Of a DNA stretch of 64,000 bases, positions 44,538 to 53,652 are shown piece by piece. Source of the stretch: Streptomyces pacificus (GTDB taxonomy: Bacteria; Actinomycetota; Actinomycetes; Streptomycetales; Streptomycetaceae); assembly GCF_011766325.1 (NCBI RefSeq), contig NZ_BLLG01000001.1:124001-188000 (forward strand), given 5' to 3'. The position numbers were made by a program, and so were the translations under genes. Below the pieces are notes generated by a model. The model was not told the DNA's origin. It saw nothing but the letters and a program-made list of their open reading frames with translations, and searched no databases. Numbering within the stretch: the stretch's first letter is position 1; each line of letters opens with the position of its first letter.

Positions 44538-45480
44538 GGGAGGGGACGTACCCACGTTTCTTGTCGACCACGTTCGGCAGCGGCTTTCCGGCCGACCAGA
44601 GGTCGAACAGTTCGACGAACTGCTCGCCCAGCCGATCGCGCCAGCCGACGGTGTCCCCGCTCATGTGCGGCGAGAGGATCAGGCCGGGAACGTCCCACAG
44701 CGGACTGTCCGGCCCCAGCGGCTCCTCCTCGAAGACGTCCAGGGCGGCCCCCGCGATCCGCCGTCCGGCGAGCGCCGAGACCAGCTCCTCCTCGACCACC
44801 AGCGCGCCCCGCCCGACGTTGACGAAGCGGGCCGTCGGGCGCATCAGGGAGAACCTCCGGGCGCCGAACATGCCCCGGGTGGCGTCCGTCAGCGGGGCCG
44901 CGCACACGACCCAGTCGGCGCGGGCGAGCAGCCCGTCCAGTTCGTCGGCGCCGTGCACCCCCGTGCGGGCACTGCGCCCGGTGACGGCGACCTCCAGGCC
45001 GAGGGCCCGCAGCGTGCGGGCGATCGCCAGCCCGATCGGCCCGGCGCCGGCCACGACCGCCCGGCTGCCGGCCACCGGCAGGGACTCGCGGTGCTGCCAC
45101 CTCCGCTGCCGCTGGAGTTCCAGGGTGCCCGGCAGGTCCTTGGCCATCGTGAGGACCAGGGCGGCCACGTACTCGGCGATGGGCTGCTCGAAGATCCCCC
45201 GGGCGTTGGTCAGGACCGTGTCGGAGGCCGAGAACTCGGGGCAGAGCAGCCGGTCGACGCCGGCGCTCGGGGTGTGCACCCAGCGCGGCCGGGGGCCGCG
45301 TCCCGGCCAGGCCAGACGCACCGCGTCGGAGGTGAAGTCCCACACCAGCAGGGCGTCGGCTCCGGGAAGTGCCCTGGCCAGCGAGCCGGCGTCGGCGTAG
45401 CGGACGTCGGCGCGTCCGGTGAGGCTGCCGAGCCGAGGCGGAGGGTCTGCTTCCAGTACGAGGAGAACCGGTAGTGACAT
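44491..45480 (-). CDS. D-2-hydroxyacid dehydrogenase
   Basis: The 329-residue protein has the Rossmann motif as VAGAGPIGLAIARTL, catalytic Arg in NVGRGALVVEEE, Glu in DVFEEEPL, and His in SPHMSGDT, so the triad is complete. It would interconvert a 2-hydroxy- and a 2-oxo-acid with NAD(P)H. The last ~14 residues ([16 protein letters not shown]) are low complexity, read from the same DNA repeats as the start of the amidase. It begins 99 bases from the divergent maleate-isomerase-like gene. Confidence 0.93.
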   Translation of the reverse strand: MSLPVLLVLEADPPPRLGSLTGRADVRYADAGSLARALPGADALLVWDFTSDAVRLAWPGRGPRPRWVHTPSAGVDRLLCPEFSASDTVLTNARGIFEQPIAEYVAALVLTMAKDLPGTLELQRQRRWQHRESLPVAGSRAVVAGAGPIGLAIARTLRALGLEVAVTGRSARTGVHGADELDGLLARADWVVCAAPLTDATRGMFGARRFSLMRPTARFVNVGRGALVVEEELVSALAGRRIAGAALDVFEEEPLGPDSPLWDVPGLILSPHMSGDTVGWRDRLGEQFVELFDLWSAGKPLPNVVDKKRGYVPSHDSQDSHDPPDSHGS

Positions 45481-45579
45481 CGTGCGGAAACCGTTTCTGA
45501 ACGTCTGAGATGTACGGATTGACCCACGCTCGCACCCGAACCTACCGTCGTCAACAAGACGTAAATGAGGGGGCCTGTG

Positions 45580-46422
45580 ATGGATGTGTCCCTCGCGGTT
45601 TCGCTTCAGGGCGGCCCCGACCCGCAGCGCGGGATCGGGGTGGTCGCCCCGTTCGACTTCGCACTCGACCGGGAGCTGTGGCGTTGGGTGCCCGACGGCG
45701 TCTCACTGCGGCTGACCCGGACCCCGTTCGTGCCCGTCGAGGTCTCGCTCGACCTGGCCCGGCTGGTCAGCGAGCACGAGACCCTCGGTGAGGCGGTCCG
45801 TGCGCTGGCCGCCTCCGAACCGGAGGTCGTCGCCTACGCCTGCACCAGCGGCAGTTTCGTCGGCGGGGTGGCGGGCGAGCGGGCGATGTGCGAGGCGATG
45901 ACCGCGGCGGGGGACGTCGCCTCGGTGACCACCTCGGGCGCCCTGCTGGAAGCCCTGGAGGAGCTGGGCGCCCGCAGGGTCGCGATCGTCACGCCGTACA
46001 CGGAGTCGGTCACCAGGTCGCTGGAGGAGTACCTGGCCGAGGCGGGGGTAGCCGTCACGGGCCGTGCCTTTCTCGGACTGACCCGGCACATCTGGAAGGT
46101 GCCGTACCGGTCGGTGGTGGACATGGCCCGCCAGGCCGTGGTGGGCGCGGCGGACGCCCTCTTCATCAGCTGCACCAACCTGCCGACGTACGACGCGATA
46201 CCCCAGCTGGAGGCGGAGCTGCGCATGCCGGTGCTCTCCGCGAACCAGGTCACGATGTGGGCGGCGCTGCGCAGGATCGGCGTGTACGCCGTCGGCTCCT
46301 ACCAGGCCCTGCTGATCCGGACCGCCGGTCCGCACGAGGAGCCGCCGCCCCCGCCGGCTCCCCCCGTGCCGCCGGCCGTGCCGCCCGTCGCCCAGCCGGA
46401 GGAACAGGAAGGATGGACATGA
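45580..46422 (+). CDS. Maleate cis-trans isomerase / Asp-Glu racemase family protein (two-Cys)
   Basis: The 280-residue protein belongs to the Asp/Glu racemase superfamily, maleate isomerase and arylmalonate decarboxylase branch. Both cysteine positions are present, C88 in AYACTSGSF and C198 in [11 protein letters not shown]. The C-terminal ~25 residues are a Pro/Ala-rich tail. The ATG at 45580 has an AGGGGG site six bases upstream. Its stop overlaps the next gene's start (ATGA), so the two are coupled. Confidence 0.88.
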   Translation: MDVSLAVSLQGGPDPQRGIGVVAPFDFALDRELWRWVPDGVSLRLTRTPFVPVEVSLDLARLVSEHETLGEAVRALAASEPEVVAYACTSGSFVGGVAGERAMCEAMTAAGDVASVTTSGALLEALEELGARRVAIVTPYTESVTRSLEEYLAEAGVAVTGRAFLGLTRHIWKVPYRSVVDMARQAVVGAADALFISCTNLPTYDAIPQLEAELRMPVLSANQVTMWAALRRIGVYAVGSYQALLIRTAGPHEEPPPPPAPPVPPAVPPVAQPEEQEGWT

Positions 46423-47186
46423 CGACCGTCGGACTCCTCTACCCGGGGCACTCGGCCGAGGACGACTACCCCAGGATCGAGTTCCTGCTCGACAGCGACA
46501 TCAGGCTGCCCGTCTTCCACACCGACATCGGCGAGGACGCGCACCGTCAGGACGCGCTGATCGAGATGGGGGCCGCGGACCGGCTCGCGGCGGGTGTGGA
46601 GCAACTGCGGCTGGCCGGCGCCGAGTCCGTCGTGTGGGCCTGTACCAGCGGCAGCTTCGTCCGGGGCCGGGACGGCGCCCGGCGGCAGGTCCGCGAGCTC
46701 GCGCGGGCCGCGGGACTGCCGGCGTCGAGCACCTCCTTCGCCTTCGTCCACGCGGCCGAGGCGCTGGGCGTGAGCCGGGTGGCGGTCGCGGCCACCTACC
46801 CCGGCGATGTGACCGGGCTCTTCGAGAAGTTCCTGCGGACGGCGGGCATCGAGGTCGTCGCGGCCAGGGCGAGCGGCATCATCACGGCCGCCGAGGTCGG
46901 CACCTGGGAGCGCGGGCAGCTGCTGGAACTCGCCTCGGCCGGGGACGACCCGCGGGCGGAGGCGGTGCTGATGCCGGACACCGCGCTGCACACGGCCGCC
47001 CATCTCCGGGAGCTGGAGGAGGCCCTCGGCAAGCCCGTCCTCACGGCCAACCAGGTGACCGTGTGGGAGGGCCTGCGGCTGGCCGGGCGGCGGGCGTGGG
47101 CGGACGGCCTCGGGACCCTGTTCGGCCGTCCCGGCCAGGGACCGGAAGGCGGGCGGACACCGCCACCCGCACGCGCCGCGGAATAA
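46419..47186 (+). CDS. Maleate cis-trans isomerase-like protein lacking the second Cys
   Basis: The 255-residue protein is a paralogue of the preceding one. The first cysteine is kept (C75 in VWACTSGSF), but the second position falls in [10 protein letters not shown], so Asp replaces Cys. The C terminus is a Pro/Ala/Arg-rich tail. The ATG at 46419 overlaps the upstream stop by four bases with GGAAGG ahead; an ATG at 46413 is an alternative. A racemase with both bases cysteine would not work, so a decarboxylase-like, partner-dependent or lost activity is inferred. Confidence 0.85.
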   Translation: MTTVGLLYPGHSAEDDYPRIEFLLDSDIRLPVFHTDIGEDAHRQDALIEMGAADRLAAGVEQLRLAGAESVVWACTSGSFVRGRDGARRQVRELARAAGLPASSTSFAFVHAAEALGVSRVAVAATYPGDVTGLFEKFLRTAGIEVVAARASGIITAAEVGTWERGQLLELASAGDDPRAEAVLMPDTALHTAAHLRELEEALGKPVLTANQVTVWEGLRLAGRRAWADGLGTLFGRPGQGPEGGRTPPPARAAE

Positions 47187-47245
47187 ACGGAGACTGCCTC
47201 CTGTTGTGTCCGGGGACACGCACCGCAACGCAGGAGGCACCTCTC

Positions 47246-48430
47246 GTGGACACGCCGGACGCAGCGAACACGCCGGACGCACCGCAGGCCCCGGACGCCG
47301 CGAACACACCGGACGCAGCGCGCCGACCCGACGGGATCCGCGGACCGGCGCAGGGCGGCGCCCCCGTGCCGCTGTCCGTACTCGACCTGGTCACCGTCGG
47401 CAGCGGCAGCACCGCCCGCCAGGCACTGCGCACCAGCGTGGAACTCGCCCGACTCGCCGAGCGGCGCGGCTACCACCGGCACTGGGTGGCCGAGCACCAC
47501 GCGATGCCCGGTGTCGCCTCGTCGTCCCCGGCCGTGATCCTCGCCCATCTCGCCGCCCACACCGAGCGCATCCGCCTCGGCTCCGGCGGCGTCATGCTGC
47601 CCAACCACGCCCCGCTGGTGATCGCCGAGCAGTTCGGCACCCTGGAGGCCCTGGCGCCGGGACGGGTCGACCTGGGCCTCGGCCGCGCCCCCGGGACCGA
47701 CGGTGCCACCGCGGCCGCGCTGCGCCGCACCGACCGAAGGGGGCCGAAGGCCGGAGGGGAAGGCGCGGACGACTTCCCCGAGCAACTCGCCGAGCTGGTC
47801 CGCTTCCTCGACGACGACTTCCCGGACGGCCACCCCTACGCCCGGATCCACGCCGTCCCCGGCCCGGTGCAGGCCACCGTTCCCGGCGGGGTCCAGTCCG
47901 CTGCCCGGCCCCCCGTCTGGCTGCTGGGCTCCTCCGGCTTCAGCGCCCGGCTCGCCGGAGCACTCGGCCTGCCGTTCGCCTTCGCCCACCACTTCGCCGC
48001 CCGCAGCACCGTGCCCGCGCTGGAGCTGTACCGGGACTCCTTCCGCCCCTCGCCGGTCCTGGACGCGCCCTACGCCCTGATCGCCGTCGCCGCGCTCGCC
48101 TCCGAGGACGCCCGGGAGGCACGCCGCCAGGCGATGACCGGAGCGCTGGCGATGCTGCGGCTGACCACGGGGCGGCCGGGGCTGATCCCGGCGCCCGAGG
48201 AGGCCGAGGCGTACGGCCTCGGCCCGATGGAGCGGGAGTTCGTGGCCGGCCGGCTGGCCGACATCGTCCACGGCACGCCCGACGAGGTGCGCGCCGGCCT
48301 CGACGAGCTGCAGAAGCGCACCGGGGCCGACGAGTTGATGATCACGGCCAACATCCACGGCGGCGGGGCCCGGCTGCGCTCCTACGAGCTGATCGCGGAC
48401 GCGTACGGGTTGCCCGGCCAGGGCCGGTGA
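47246..48430 (+). CDS. LLM-class flavin-dependent oxidoreductase
   Basis: The 394-residue protein has the luciferase-like (beta/alpha)8 pattern: [12 protein letters not shown] at the first strand, [49 protein letters not shown] and a C-terminal [12 protein letters not shown]. The MsnO8-like branch fits. The first ~40 residues are a low-complexity Asp/Ala/Pro repeat (TPDAAN), read from a 24-base tandem DNA repeat; the barrel begins after it. The GTG at 47246 has a perfect AGGAGG site. It follows the two isomerase-like genes. Confidence 0.9.
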   Translation: MDTPDAANTPDAPQAPDAANTPDAARRPDGIRGPAQGGAPVPLSVLDLVTVGSGSTARQALRTSVELARLAERRGYHRHWVAEHHAMPGVASSSPAVILAHLAAHTERIRLGSGGVMLPNHAPLVIAEQFGTLEALAPGRVDLGLGRAPGTDGATAAALRRTDRRGPKAGGEGADDFPEQLAELVRFLDDDFPDGHPYARIHAVPGPVQATVPGGVQSAARPPVWLLGSSGFSARLAGALGLPFAFAHHFAARSTVPALELYRDSFRPSPVLDAPYALIAVAALASEDAREARRQAMTGALAMLRLTTGRPGLIPAPEEAEAYGLGPMEREFVAGRLADIVHGTPDEVRAGLDELQKRTGADELMITANIHGGGARLRSYELIADAYGLPGQGR

Positions 48431-48467
48431 GCCGTCGGCGGTGCCTGCCTGCCGGCCGGTGCCGCGG

Positions 48468-48495
48468 CGGCGGTGCTGCCCGGTCGGCACCGCCG
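48468..48495. terminator. Hairpin between converging LLM oxidoreductase and diguanylate cyclase genes
   Basis: A nine-base stem (48468-48476 with 48487-48495) around a 10-base loop lies 38 bases after the LLM stop, in a 356-base convergent gap otherwise without recognised features. Confidence 0.55.
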
Positions 48496-48786
48496 GATCG
48501 CCGGTGGTGAGGTACTCCCTGCCCGGCCGGAGGCGGGGCCGTGACTGCCGTGCCGCTCCCGGGTGGGCCCGTCCGGCAGGCGGACCGGTCCGTCGGCCGG
48601 CGCTCCGGCGCTCCGCTTCGCGCGCCGCGCTCCGTGCTCGCACACCGGGTGCTCCTCACCGGCCCTCCCGGGCCCGCGCCCACTCGGCAGCCGGGGCGGG
48701 GCGGTCGAGCGGGAGCGCCGCACCGGCTGCCGGAGCGCGACCGAACCGGTTCGCGGGGCGCGGCGGTCGCGCCGCGGCGCCGGGCA

Positions 48787-50652
48787 TCAGACCGTGAGCG
48801 GGCTGGTCCCGATCATCCCGGCGATCCGGTCCGGCGCCACCGCGCGCGAGTACAGCCAGCCCTGACCCGTGTCGCAGCCGATGCGGCGCAGCCGCTCCGC
48901 CTGGCCCGAGGTCTCGACGCACTCGGCGGTGACCGTCAGGCCGAGCCGGTGGGCCAGCTCGACCATGGCCTCGACGATCGTCTCGTCGGCGGGGTTCGGG
49001 TGCGTCCCGTCGTCGTAGCGGAAGCCGCGGACGAACGATCCGTCGAGCTTCAGCACGGACACCGGAAGGCGGCTGAGATAGGCGAGATTGGAGTAGCCCG
49101 TTCCGAAGTCGTCGATCGCGATCCGCACGCCCATGTCGCTCAGCGCCTGGAGCACCCGCAGCGGGCGCCCCGCCGAGCCCATCACCGCGGACTCGGTGAG
49201 TTCCAGTTGCAGCAGGTGCGGCGCGAGGCCCGTCTCGTGGAGGATCCCTGCCACGTCGGCGACCAGGTCGGAGTCCCACAGCTGGCGCACGGCGACGTTG
49301 ACGCTGACGAAGAGCGGGTGATCCGCCGGGTGTCCGAGCTCCCAGGCGCGGGCCTGCCGGCAGGCGGTGCGCAGGATCCACCGGCCGAGCTGGACGATCG
49401 ACCCGTCCTCCTCGGCGATGCCGATGAACCGATTCGGTGCGAGTGTGCCGAACTGGGGGTGCCGCCAGCGCACCAGTGCCTCCACGCCCCGGACCGCGCC
49501 GTCCGCCATGCACACCAGCGGCTGGTACTCCAGCGTGAACTCCTCGCGCTCCACCGCCGGTCTGAGCATGGACGAGAGTGCCTGACGGGTCATCCGGTGG
49601 GCGTTGCGCTCCGGGTCGAAGAACGTCCAGCGGGCCTTGCCGTCCGCCTTCGCCCAGTACAGCGTCGTGTCCGCGTCCTGCATCAGCCCGGTGGCGGTGG
49701 TGCCGTCCGCCGCGCGCTCCACCACCCCGATCGAGGCCGAGACGGACAGCCGCTGCCCCGACAGGTCGAACGGCTGCTGGAGCGCGGCCAGCAGGGACCC
49801 GGCCAGATCGGCGAGCTGCTCCGTACCGGTGGAGTCCTCGACCAGGACGGCGAACTCGTCGCCGCCGAGCCGGGCCACCAGATGGGTGCCGCCGCGGGCC
49901 CGGCCGTCCCGTTCCGCGCATTCGGCCAGCCGGGACGCCACCGCGGTGAGCAGCCGGTCGCCCATGCGGTGGCCGAGGGTGTCGTTGACCGCCTTGAAGC
50001 CGTCGAGGTCGAGGTAGCACAACCCGATCCGGCCCGTGCCGCCGTGGCCGTGCGGGGAGGAGCCGAGGGCGCCGCTGAGCCGTTCGAAGAACAGGGTCCG
50101 GTTGGGCAGCCGGGTCACCGGGTCGTACATCTGCAGGTGCCGCAGCCGCGCCTGGAGCTCGCGGCGGTCGGTGATGTCGGCGGCCGAGAGCAGCAGCCGG
50201 CGGCAGCCGGGGACGGGAGTGACCGTCACCTCGGCCCAGACGGTGCGCCCGTCCGCGTGGTTGAGGCGGCGGGTGCAGCGCAGGCGCGGGTTCCGCCCGC
50301 TCAGCACCTCGCCGTAGGCGCGCAGGGAAAGGCCGTCCGAGGCGAGGTCGACGAGATCGGCGGCCGGCCGGGAGCGGAGGGCGTCCGGTTCGGTGCCGAG
50401 CAGCGCAGCGAGCGCGTCGTTCGCGGATACGACGAGGCCCTCGTGGTCGACGAGGGCCATGGCGAGCTCCGAGGCGTTGAACGCGGCGCGGTAGTCGGCG
50501 AGTTGTTGTTCGGCCCCCCGGCCGGGTCGGGATCGGACGGCCCCCGCGGGGCCGGATGGGGCCGCCATGTGCTGACTCTCCGTGACCAGTGGAGGGGCGC
50601 CCCCCGGTGTCGCGACGGTCGCGGGGCCCCGTCCTTCCGTGTGTGCGCTCAC
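48787..50652 (-). CDS. PAS-GGDEF-EAL cyclic-di-GMP protein
   Basis: The 621-residue protein, from a GTG at 50652 preceded by GGGAG, has a PAS domain (about residues 55-165), a GGDEF diguanylate cyclase domain (LGGDEFA; no upstream RxxD inhibitory site is seen), and an EAL phosphodiesterase domain with VEALVRW, ELTES and DDFGTGY. Both enzymatic motifs look intact, so it may make and degrade cyclic di-GMP, which controls development in Streptomyces. No membrane helix is visible; the sensor PAS may bind a small ligand or cofactor. Confidence 0.93.
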   Translation of the reverse strand: MSAHTEGRGPATVATPGGAPPLVTESQHMAAPSGPAGAVRSRPGRGAEQQLADYRAAFNASELAMALVDHEGLVVSANDALAALLGTEPDALRSRPAADLVDLASDGLSLRAYGEVLSGRNPRLRCTRRLNHADGRTVWAEVTVTPVPGCRRLLLSAADITDRRELQARLRHLQMYDPVTRLPNRTLFFERLSGALGSSPHGHGGTGRIGLCYLDLDGFKAVNDTLGHRMGDRLLTAVASRLAECAERDGRARGGTHLVARLGGDEFAVLVEDSTGTEQLADLAGSLLAALQQPFDLSGQRLSVSASIGVVERAADGTTATGLMQDADTTLYWAKADGKARWTFFDPERNAHRMTRQALSSMLRPAVEREEFTLEYQPLVCMADGAVRGVEALVRWRHPQFGTLAPNRFIGIAEEDGSIVQLGRWILRTACRQARAWELGHPADHPLFVSVNVAVRQLWDSDLVADVAGILHETGLAPHLLQLELTESAVMGSAGRPLRVLQALSDMGVRIAIDDFGTGYSNLAYLSRLPVSVLKLDGSFVRGFRYDDGTHPNPADETIVEAMVELAHRLGLTVTAECVETSGQAERLRRIGCDTGQGWLYSRAVAPDRIAGMIGTSPLTV

Positions 50653-50937
50653 CGCTCGCTCCCGCAGTGCAGTCGTGTCGTCCGGCCCGTTCCGGGGCCG
50701 GAAACTCGGGAAAGTGTGCCGATCATAGAGGCTGGCCGGGTGGTCGTTCCAGCGTCCGGCCGGCCATCGGGGGCGTCGAGAGGTCCGGACCGATCGTTTC
50801 TGCACGACTGGGGATCAGGCCGGGGCTCTCGTGACCGGTTGTGACTTCCTGCCGATCACCGGGGTGTCGGGGGCTGCTCACCCGACCGGCGCAGCGGAAC
50901 AGTGCGAATCATCATAAAAGCCCACAAGCTGGGTGGG

Positions 50938-52224
50938 ATGTCCCGCATTCCGCAGCCGGAGGTCCACGTGGAGGGTCAGCAGGCGCTGGAGGATTCACCC
51001 AAAGGAGTGGAGCGGTCGAGTCTGCGCGCCGGCGCCGCGGCCTTCACCTCCCTGGTGGCCCTCGCTGCGACCACCTTCGCCGCCGGCCCCGCCTCCGCCG
51101 ACCCCTCCCCGCGCGGCTGCGCACTGGCCAGGACCGCGGCGCACCATTCGCTGGGACTGGACAGCTGGAACTCCGCCTACCCCCGGCCCGACCGGGCCGT
51201 CGACGCCGTCATGGTCTTCCTGTCCTTCCCCGACTCCACCCCCCTGACGACGCCGGACGACCTGGTCGCCGACCACTTCCCCGCGACCAGCGACTTCTTC
51301 CGCAACGCCTCGTATGGAAGGTTCCTGCTCCGCCCGCACCCCGTGCGCCGGTGGATCCGGATGCCGAGGCCGTCGACCGAGTACCGCATAAAGCGGGACT
51401 GGGACGCCGGGCTGCGGGCCGCCTACCTGAGGGACGCGGTCTCCGTCGTGGACCCCCTGGTGGACTTCTCCCGCTACGACGTCATCTATCTGGTCGCCGA
51501 CCCGGACGCCCCCGGCGTGGACTCCGACGCGACGAAGGTGGTCAATTTCGAGCGGGCGACGCAGGCCGACGGCGCCGAGCTGAAGCGGGCCGTCACGGTG
51601 TTCGAGCGGCACCCTCCGGACCGCCATGTCCTGGCGCATGAGACCGGGCACGTCTTCGACCTGCCGGACCTCTACCACCGGCCCGCGGACGGCAAGGGCG
51701 ACTGGGACACCCACGTGGGGGACTGGGACGTGATGGGCAGCCAGTTCGGGCTGGCCCCCGAGCTCCTCGGGTGGCACAAGTGGAAGCTGGGATGGCTGGA
51801 CGAGAGCCAGGTCCGGTGCGTCACCGGGCCCGCCGACCGGGTGCTCGAGCTGGAGCCGCTGGCGGCGGCCCCCGTGCCCGGGCGCCCCGAGGGCACCAGG
51901 CTCGCGGTCGTCAGGACCGGGCAGCACAGCGCGCTGGCCATCGAGGCCCGCGGCGCAACGGGCAATGACCGGGACACCTGCAGGGAGGGCGTGCTGCTTT
52001 ACCGGGTGAGGAACGAGCAGGCGTCCGGCGCCGGCCCGGTCGAGGTGATCGACACCCATCCGGGGAGCGGGGCGTGCTGGGGCCGCTCGGTCTATCCGCA
52101 GCTGGCGGACGCACCGCTCGGCGTGGGGGAGTCCTTCACCGTCCCGGGCGAGCGGGTGCGGGTCGAGGTGGCGGACCGCGCCCGGACGGGAGCGTGGAAG
52201 ATCAAGATCACGCCGGTGCGGTGA
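50938..52224 (+). CDS. Secreted M6-like metalloprotease
   Basis: The 428-residue protein has a signal peptide (ending about residue 55, after SLVALAATTFAAGPASADP), then a metalloprotease domain with the zinc motif HETGHVFDLPD (HExxHxxxxxD), the Met-turn-like DVMGSQFG, and beta-rich C-terminal domain with a cysteine near DTCREGV and ACWGRS. The overall layout is that of M6 immune-inhibitor-type proteases. The ATG at 50938 gives an ordinary signal peptide; a GTG at 50902 is an alternative. Confidence 0.85.
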   Translation: MSRIPQPEVHVEGQQALEDSPKGVERSSLRAGAAAFTSLVALAATTFAAGPASADPSPRGCALARTAAHHSLGLDSWNSAYPRPDRAVDAVMVFLSFPDSTPLTTPDDLVADHFPATSDFFRNASYGRFLLRPHPVRRWIRMPRPSTEYRIKRDWDAGLRAAYLRDAVSVVDPLVDFSRYDVIYLVADPDAPGVDSDATKVVNFERATQADGAELKRAVTVFERHPPDRHVLAHETGHVFDLPDLYHRPADGKGDWDTHVGDWDVMGSQFGLAPELLGWHKWKLGWLDESQVRCVTGPADRVLELEPLAAAPVPGRPEGTRLAVVRTGQHSALAIEARGATGNDRDTCREGVLLYRVRNEQASGAGPVEVIDTHPGSGACWGRSVYPQLADAPLGVGESFTVPGERVRVEVADRARTGAWKIKITPVR

Positions 52225-52270
52225 GCCGCTGCGTGCGAGGCGGTGCGAGGCGGTGCGAGGCGACGAGAAA

Positions 52271-52292
52271 GCCCCCCGCTTGCGCGAGGGGC
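52271..52292 (-). terminator. Terminator of tRNA-Lys copy 3
   Basis: A nine-pair hairpin (52271-52279 with 52284-52292) with the loop TTGC and a T-rich run after it on the minus strand (TTTCTC) lies 12 bases past the tRNA 3' end. Confidence 0.8.
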
Positions 52293-52304
52293 CTTCTCCG
52301 TCTG

Positions 52305-52378
52305 TGCGCCGCCAGGGACTCGAACCCCGGACCCGCTGATTAAGAGTCAGCTGCTCTAACCAACTGAGCTAGCGGCGC
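52305..52378 (-). tRNA. tRNA-Lys(CUU), copy 3
   Basis: A 74-base tRNA identical to the other two copies; CCA is not encoded. Its 5' end overlaps the end of the preceding protein gene (52369), whose stop codon is tRNA bases T8-A9-G10. Confidence 0.97.
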
Positions 52379-53046
52379 CCGCTGACGTCGTAGACCTTAG
52401 CATCCTGGTCGGCGGGAGGAAAAATCGATATACGCACCGTCGCAGCCGAAGGGGTGCGGGCCGCCCGCACACAGGCCCAGAGCAGGACCTCGGGCCCCGG
52501 GAGCCACGGGTGCCGGGTGTCGGGAGCGACGATCCACCGGGGCCCGGCGCCGCCCGGTGGCGCCGGGCCGAGCGGTGGAACGGTGATCGCGTCGCCCGTG
52601 CCGTGGCAGAGCAGGGGCGGCACGGCGCCGCTCCACTCCTCCCACTTCAGCAGGCTCGGCAGCCGCTGGGCCGTGCCCGGGGCGGCGAACAGCAGCGTCC
52701 GGCCCCGGTGGTAGGCGGCCGGCCCCGACCCCGGGCCCTGCGACCACAGCCGGTCCAGCATCCGCCGCCCGAACATCGCGGGGACGTTCACCACGTCGAA
52801 GACGCCCCCGCCGCAGGGCACGGCGAAGGGTCCGGACGGCCGTGACTCCCGCGGGGCCGGTGCGGACCGCGGATCCGCGCCGACGGACATGAGCCAGTCC
52901 GCGCCGGGCGCGGTGATCCGGGAGGTGTGGTGCGCTCCGTCCCCCCTCGGGGAGGCCAGGAGGTCCCGCCGCCGCTCCTCATGGAGGTCGGGACTGCGCC
53001 TGGCGGCGCTGGTGTCGTCTCGCGGCCGATTGCCCATGAGGACCAT
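52369..53046 (-). CDS. Conserved protein resembling a bifunctional DNA primase/polymerase family
   Basis: The 225-residue protein has a disordered Arg/Ser N terminus and a conserved region (about residues 68-200) with FAVPCGGGVFDVVNVP, MFGRRMLDRLW, HRGRTLLFAAPG, PPLLCHGTGDAITVPP and WIVAPDTRHPWLPGPEVL, which I associate with Streptomyces proteins annotated as bifunctional DNA primase/polymerase. Only this small module is present, with no primase zinc site seen. The last codon is directly followed by TAG, which is part of the tRNA-Lys. The start (ATG at 53046 or 53037) has no clear ribosome site. Confidence 0.6.
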   Translation of the reverse strand: MVLMGNRPRDDTSAARRSPDLHEERRRDLLASPRGDGAHHTSRITAPGADWLMSVGADPRSAPAPRESRPSGPFAVPCGGGVFDVVNVPAMFGRRMLDRLWSQGPGSGPAAYHRGRTLLFAAPGTAQRLPSLLKWEEWSGAVPPLLCHGTGDAITVPPLGPAPPGGAGPRWIVAPDTRHPWLPGPEVLLWACVRAARTPSAATVRISIFPPADQDAKVYDVSGRR

Positions 53047-53147
53047 GTGTACGCGGAGTAATCGTCGGCTTTCTGTGAGTTGCCGAAAGCGGGGACAGGG
53101 GGCGGCAGGAGGGGGTACCCTGCCCTGCCGCCGCCGGAGGGTGACAC

Positions 53148-53507
53148 CTACGGCCGGGGCGCGGGCCTCGGGTCGGGCCCCCGCAGCAGATCGCGGCCGA
53201 AGTCGATCATGCGCTTGGCGTAGTCCTCGCTCCACTCCGCCCTGCGCGCGATCTCCGCCGGTGTCAGCCGGTCGAAGCGGCGCGGGTCGGCGAGCTGCGC
53301 GGCGGCGATCGCCTGGTACTCCAGGGCCCGGTCCGTCGCGGCCTGGAACGCCTGGCTGAGTTCCGTCGCACGGGAAAGCAGCTCCCGGGGGTCCTCGATC
53401 GACTCCAGATCGAAGAAGTGCTCCGGATCGGAGGCAACCTCCGCAGGCTCGAAGAGCAGCGGCGAAGGCCGTACCCGCCGCTCGCTCCACTCCGACGACT
53501 CCGCCAT
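53148..53507 (-). CDS. Small conserved cytoplasmic protein, possible HTH
   Basis: The 119-residue protein has an N-terminal acidic region (PAEVASDPEHFFDLESIEDPRELL) and a C-terminal helix-turn-helix-like segment, LTPAEIARRAEWSEDYAKRM. A strong GAGGAGGAGA ribosome site precedes the ATG at 53507. No family is recognised. It is followed on the same strand, 101 bases later, by the primase-like gene. Confidence 0.75.
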   Translation of the reverse strand: MAESSEWSERRVRPSPLLFEPAEVASDPEHFFDLESIEDPRELLSRATELSQAFQAATDRALEYQAIAAAQLADPRRFDRLTPAEIARRAEWSEDYAKRMIDFGRDLLRGPDPRPAPRP

Positions 53508-53652
53508 GCGCGTCTCCTCCTCGTGCTTCCGGACCACCCCATTGTCCCGCCCCGCACAAGGGGGCGGGTCCCGGCGGCACGGTCCCGCCGTCCCGCGCCG
53601 GCACCCGGCACCCGGGGTGTCCTCGTGCGCCGAGCCCGGCGCGGTCACTTGT

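Noticed and set aside
52369..53604. A 411-residue single protein covering 52369-53604
   Set aside because: The upstream half overlaps the small conserved gene at 53148-53507, which has a strong ribosome site and better composition; only the 52369-53046 part looks coding.
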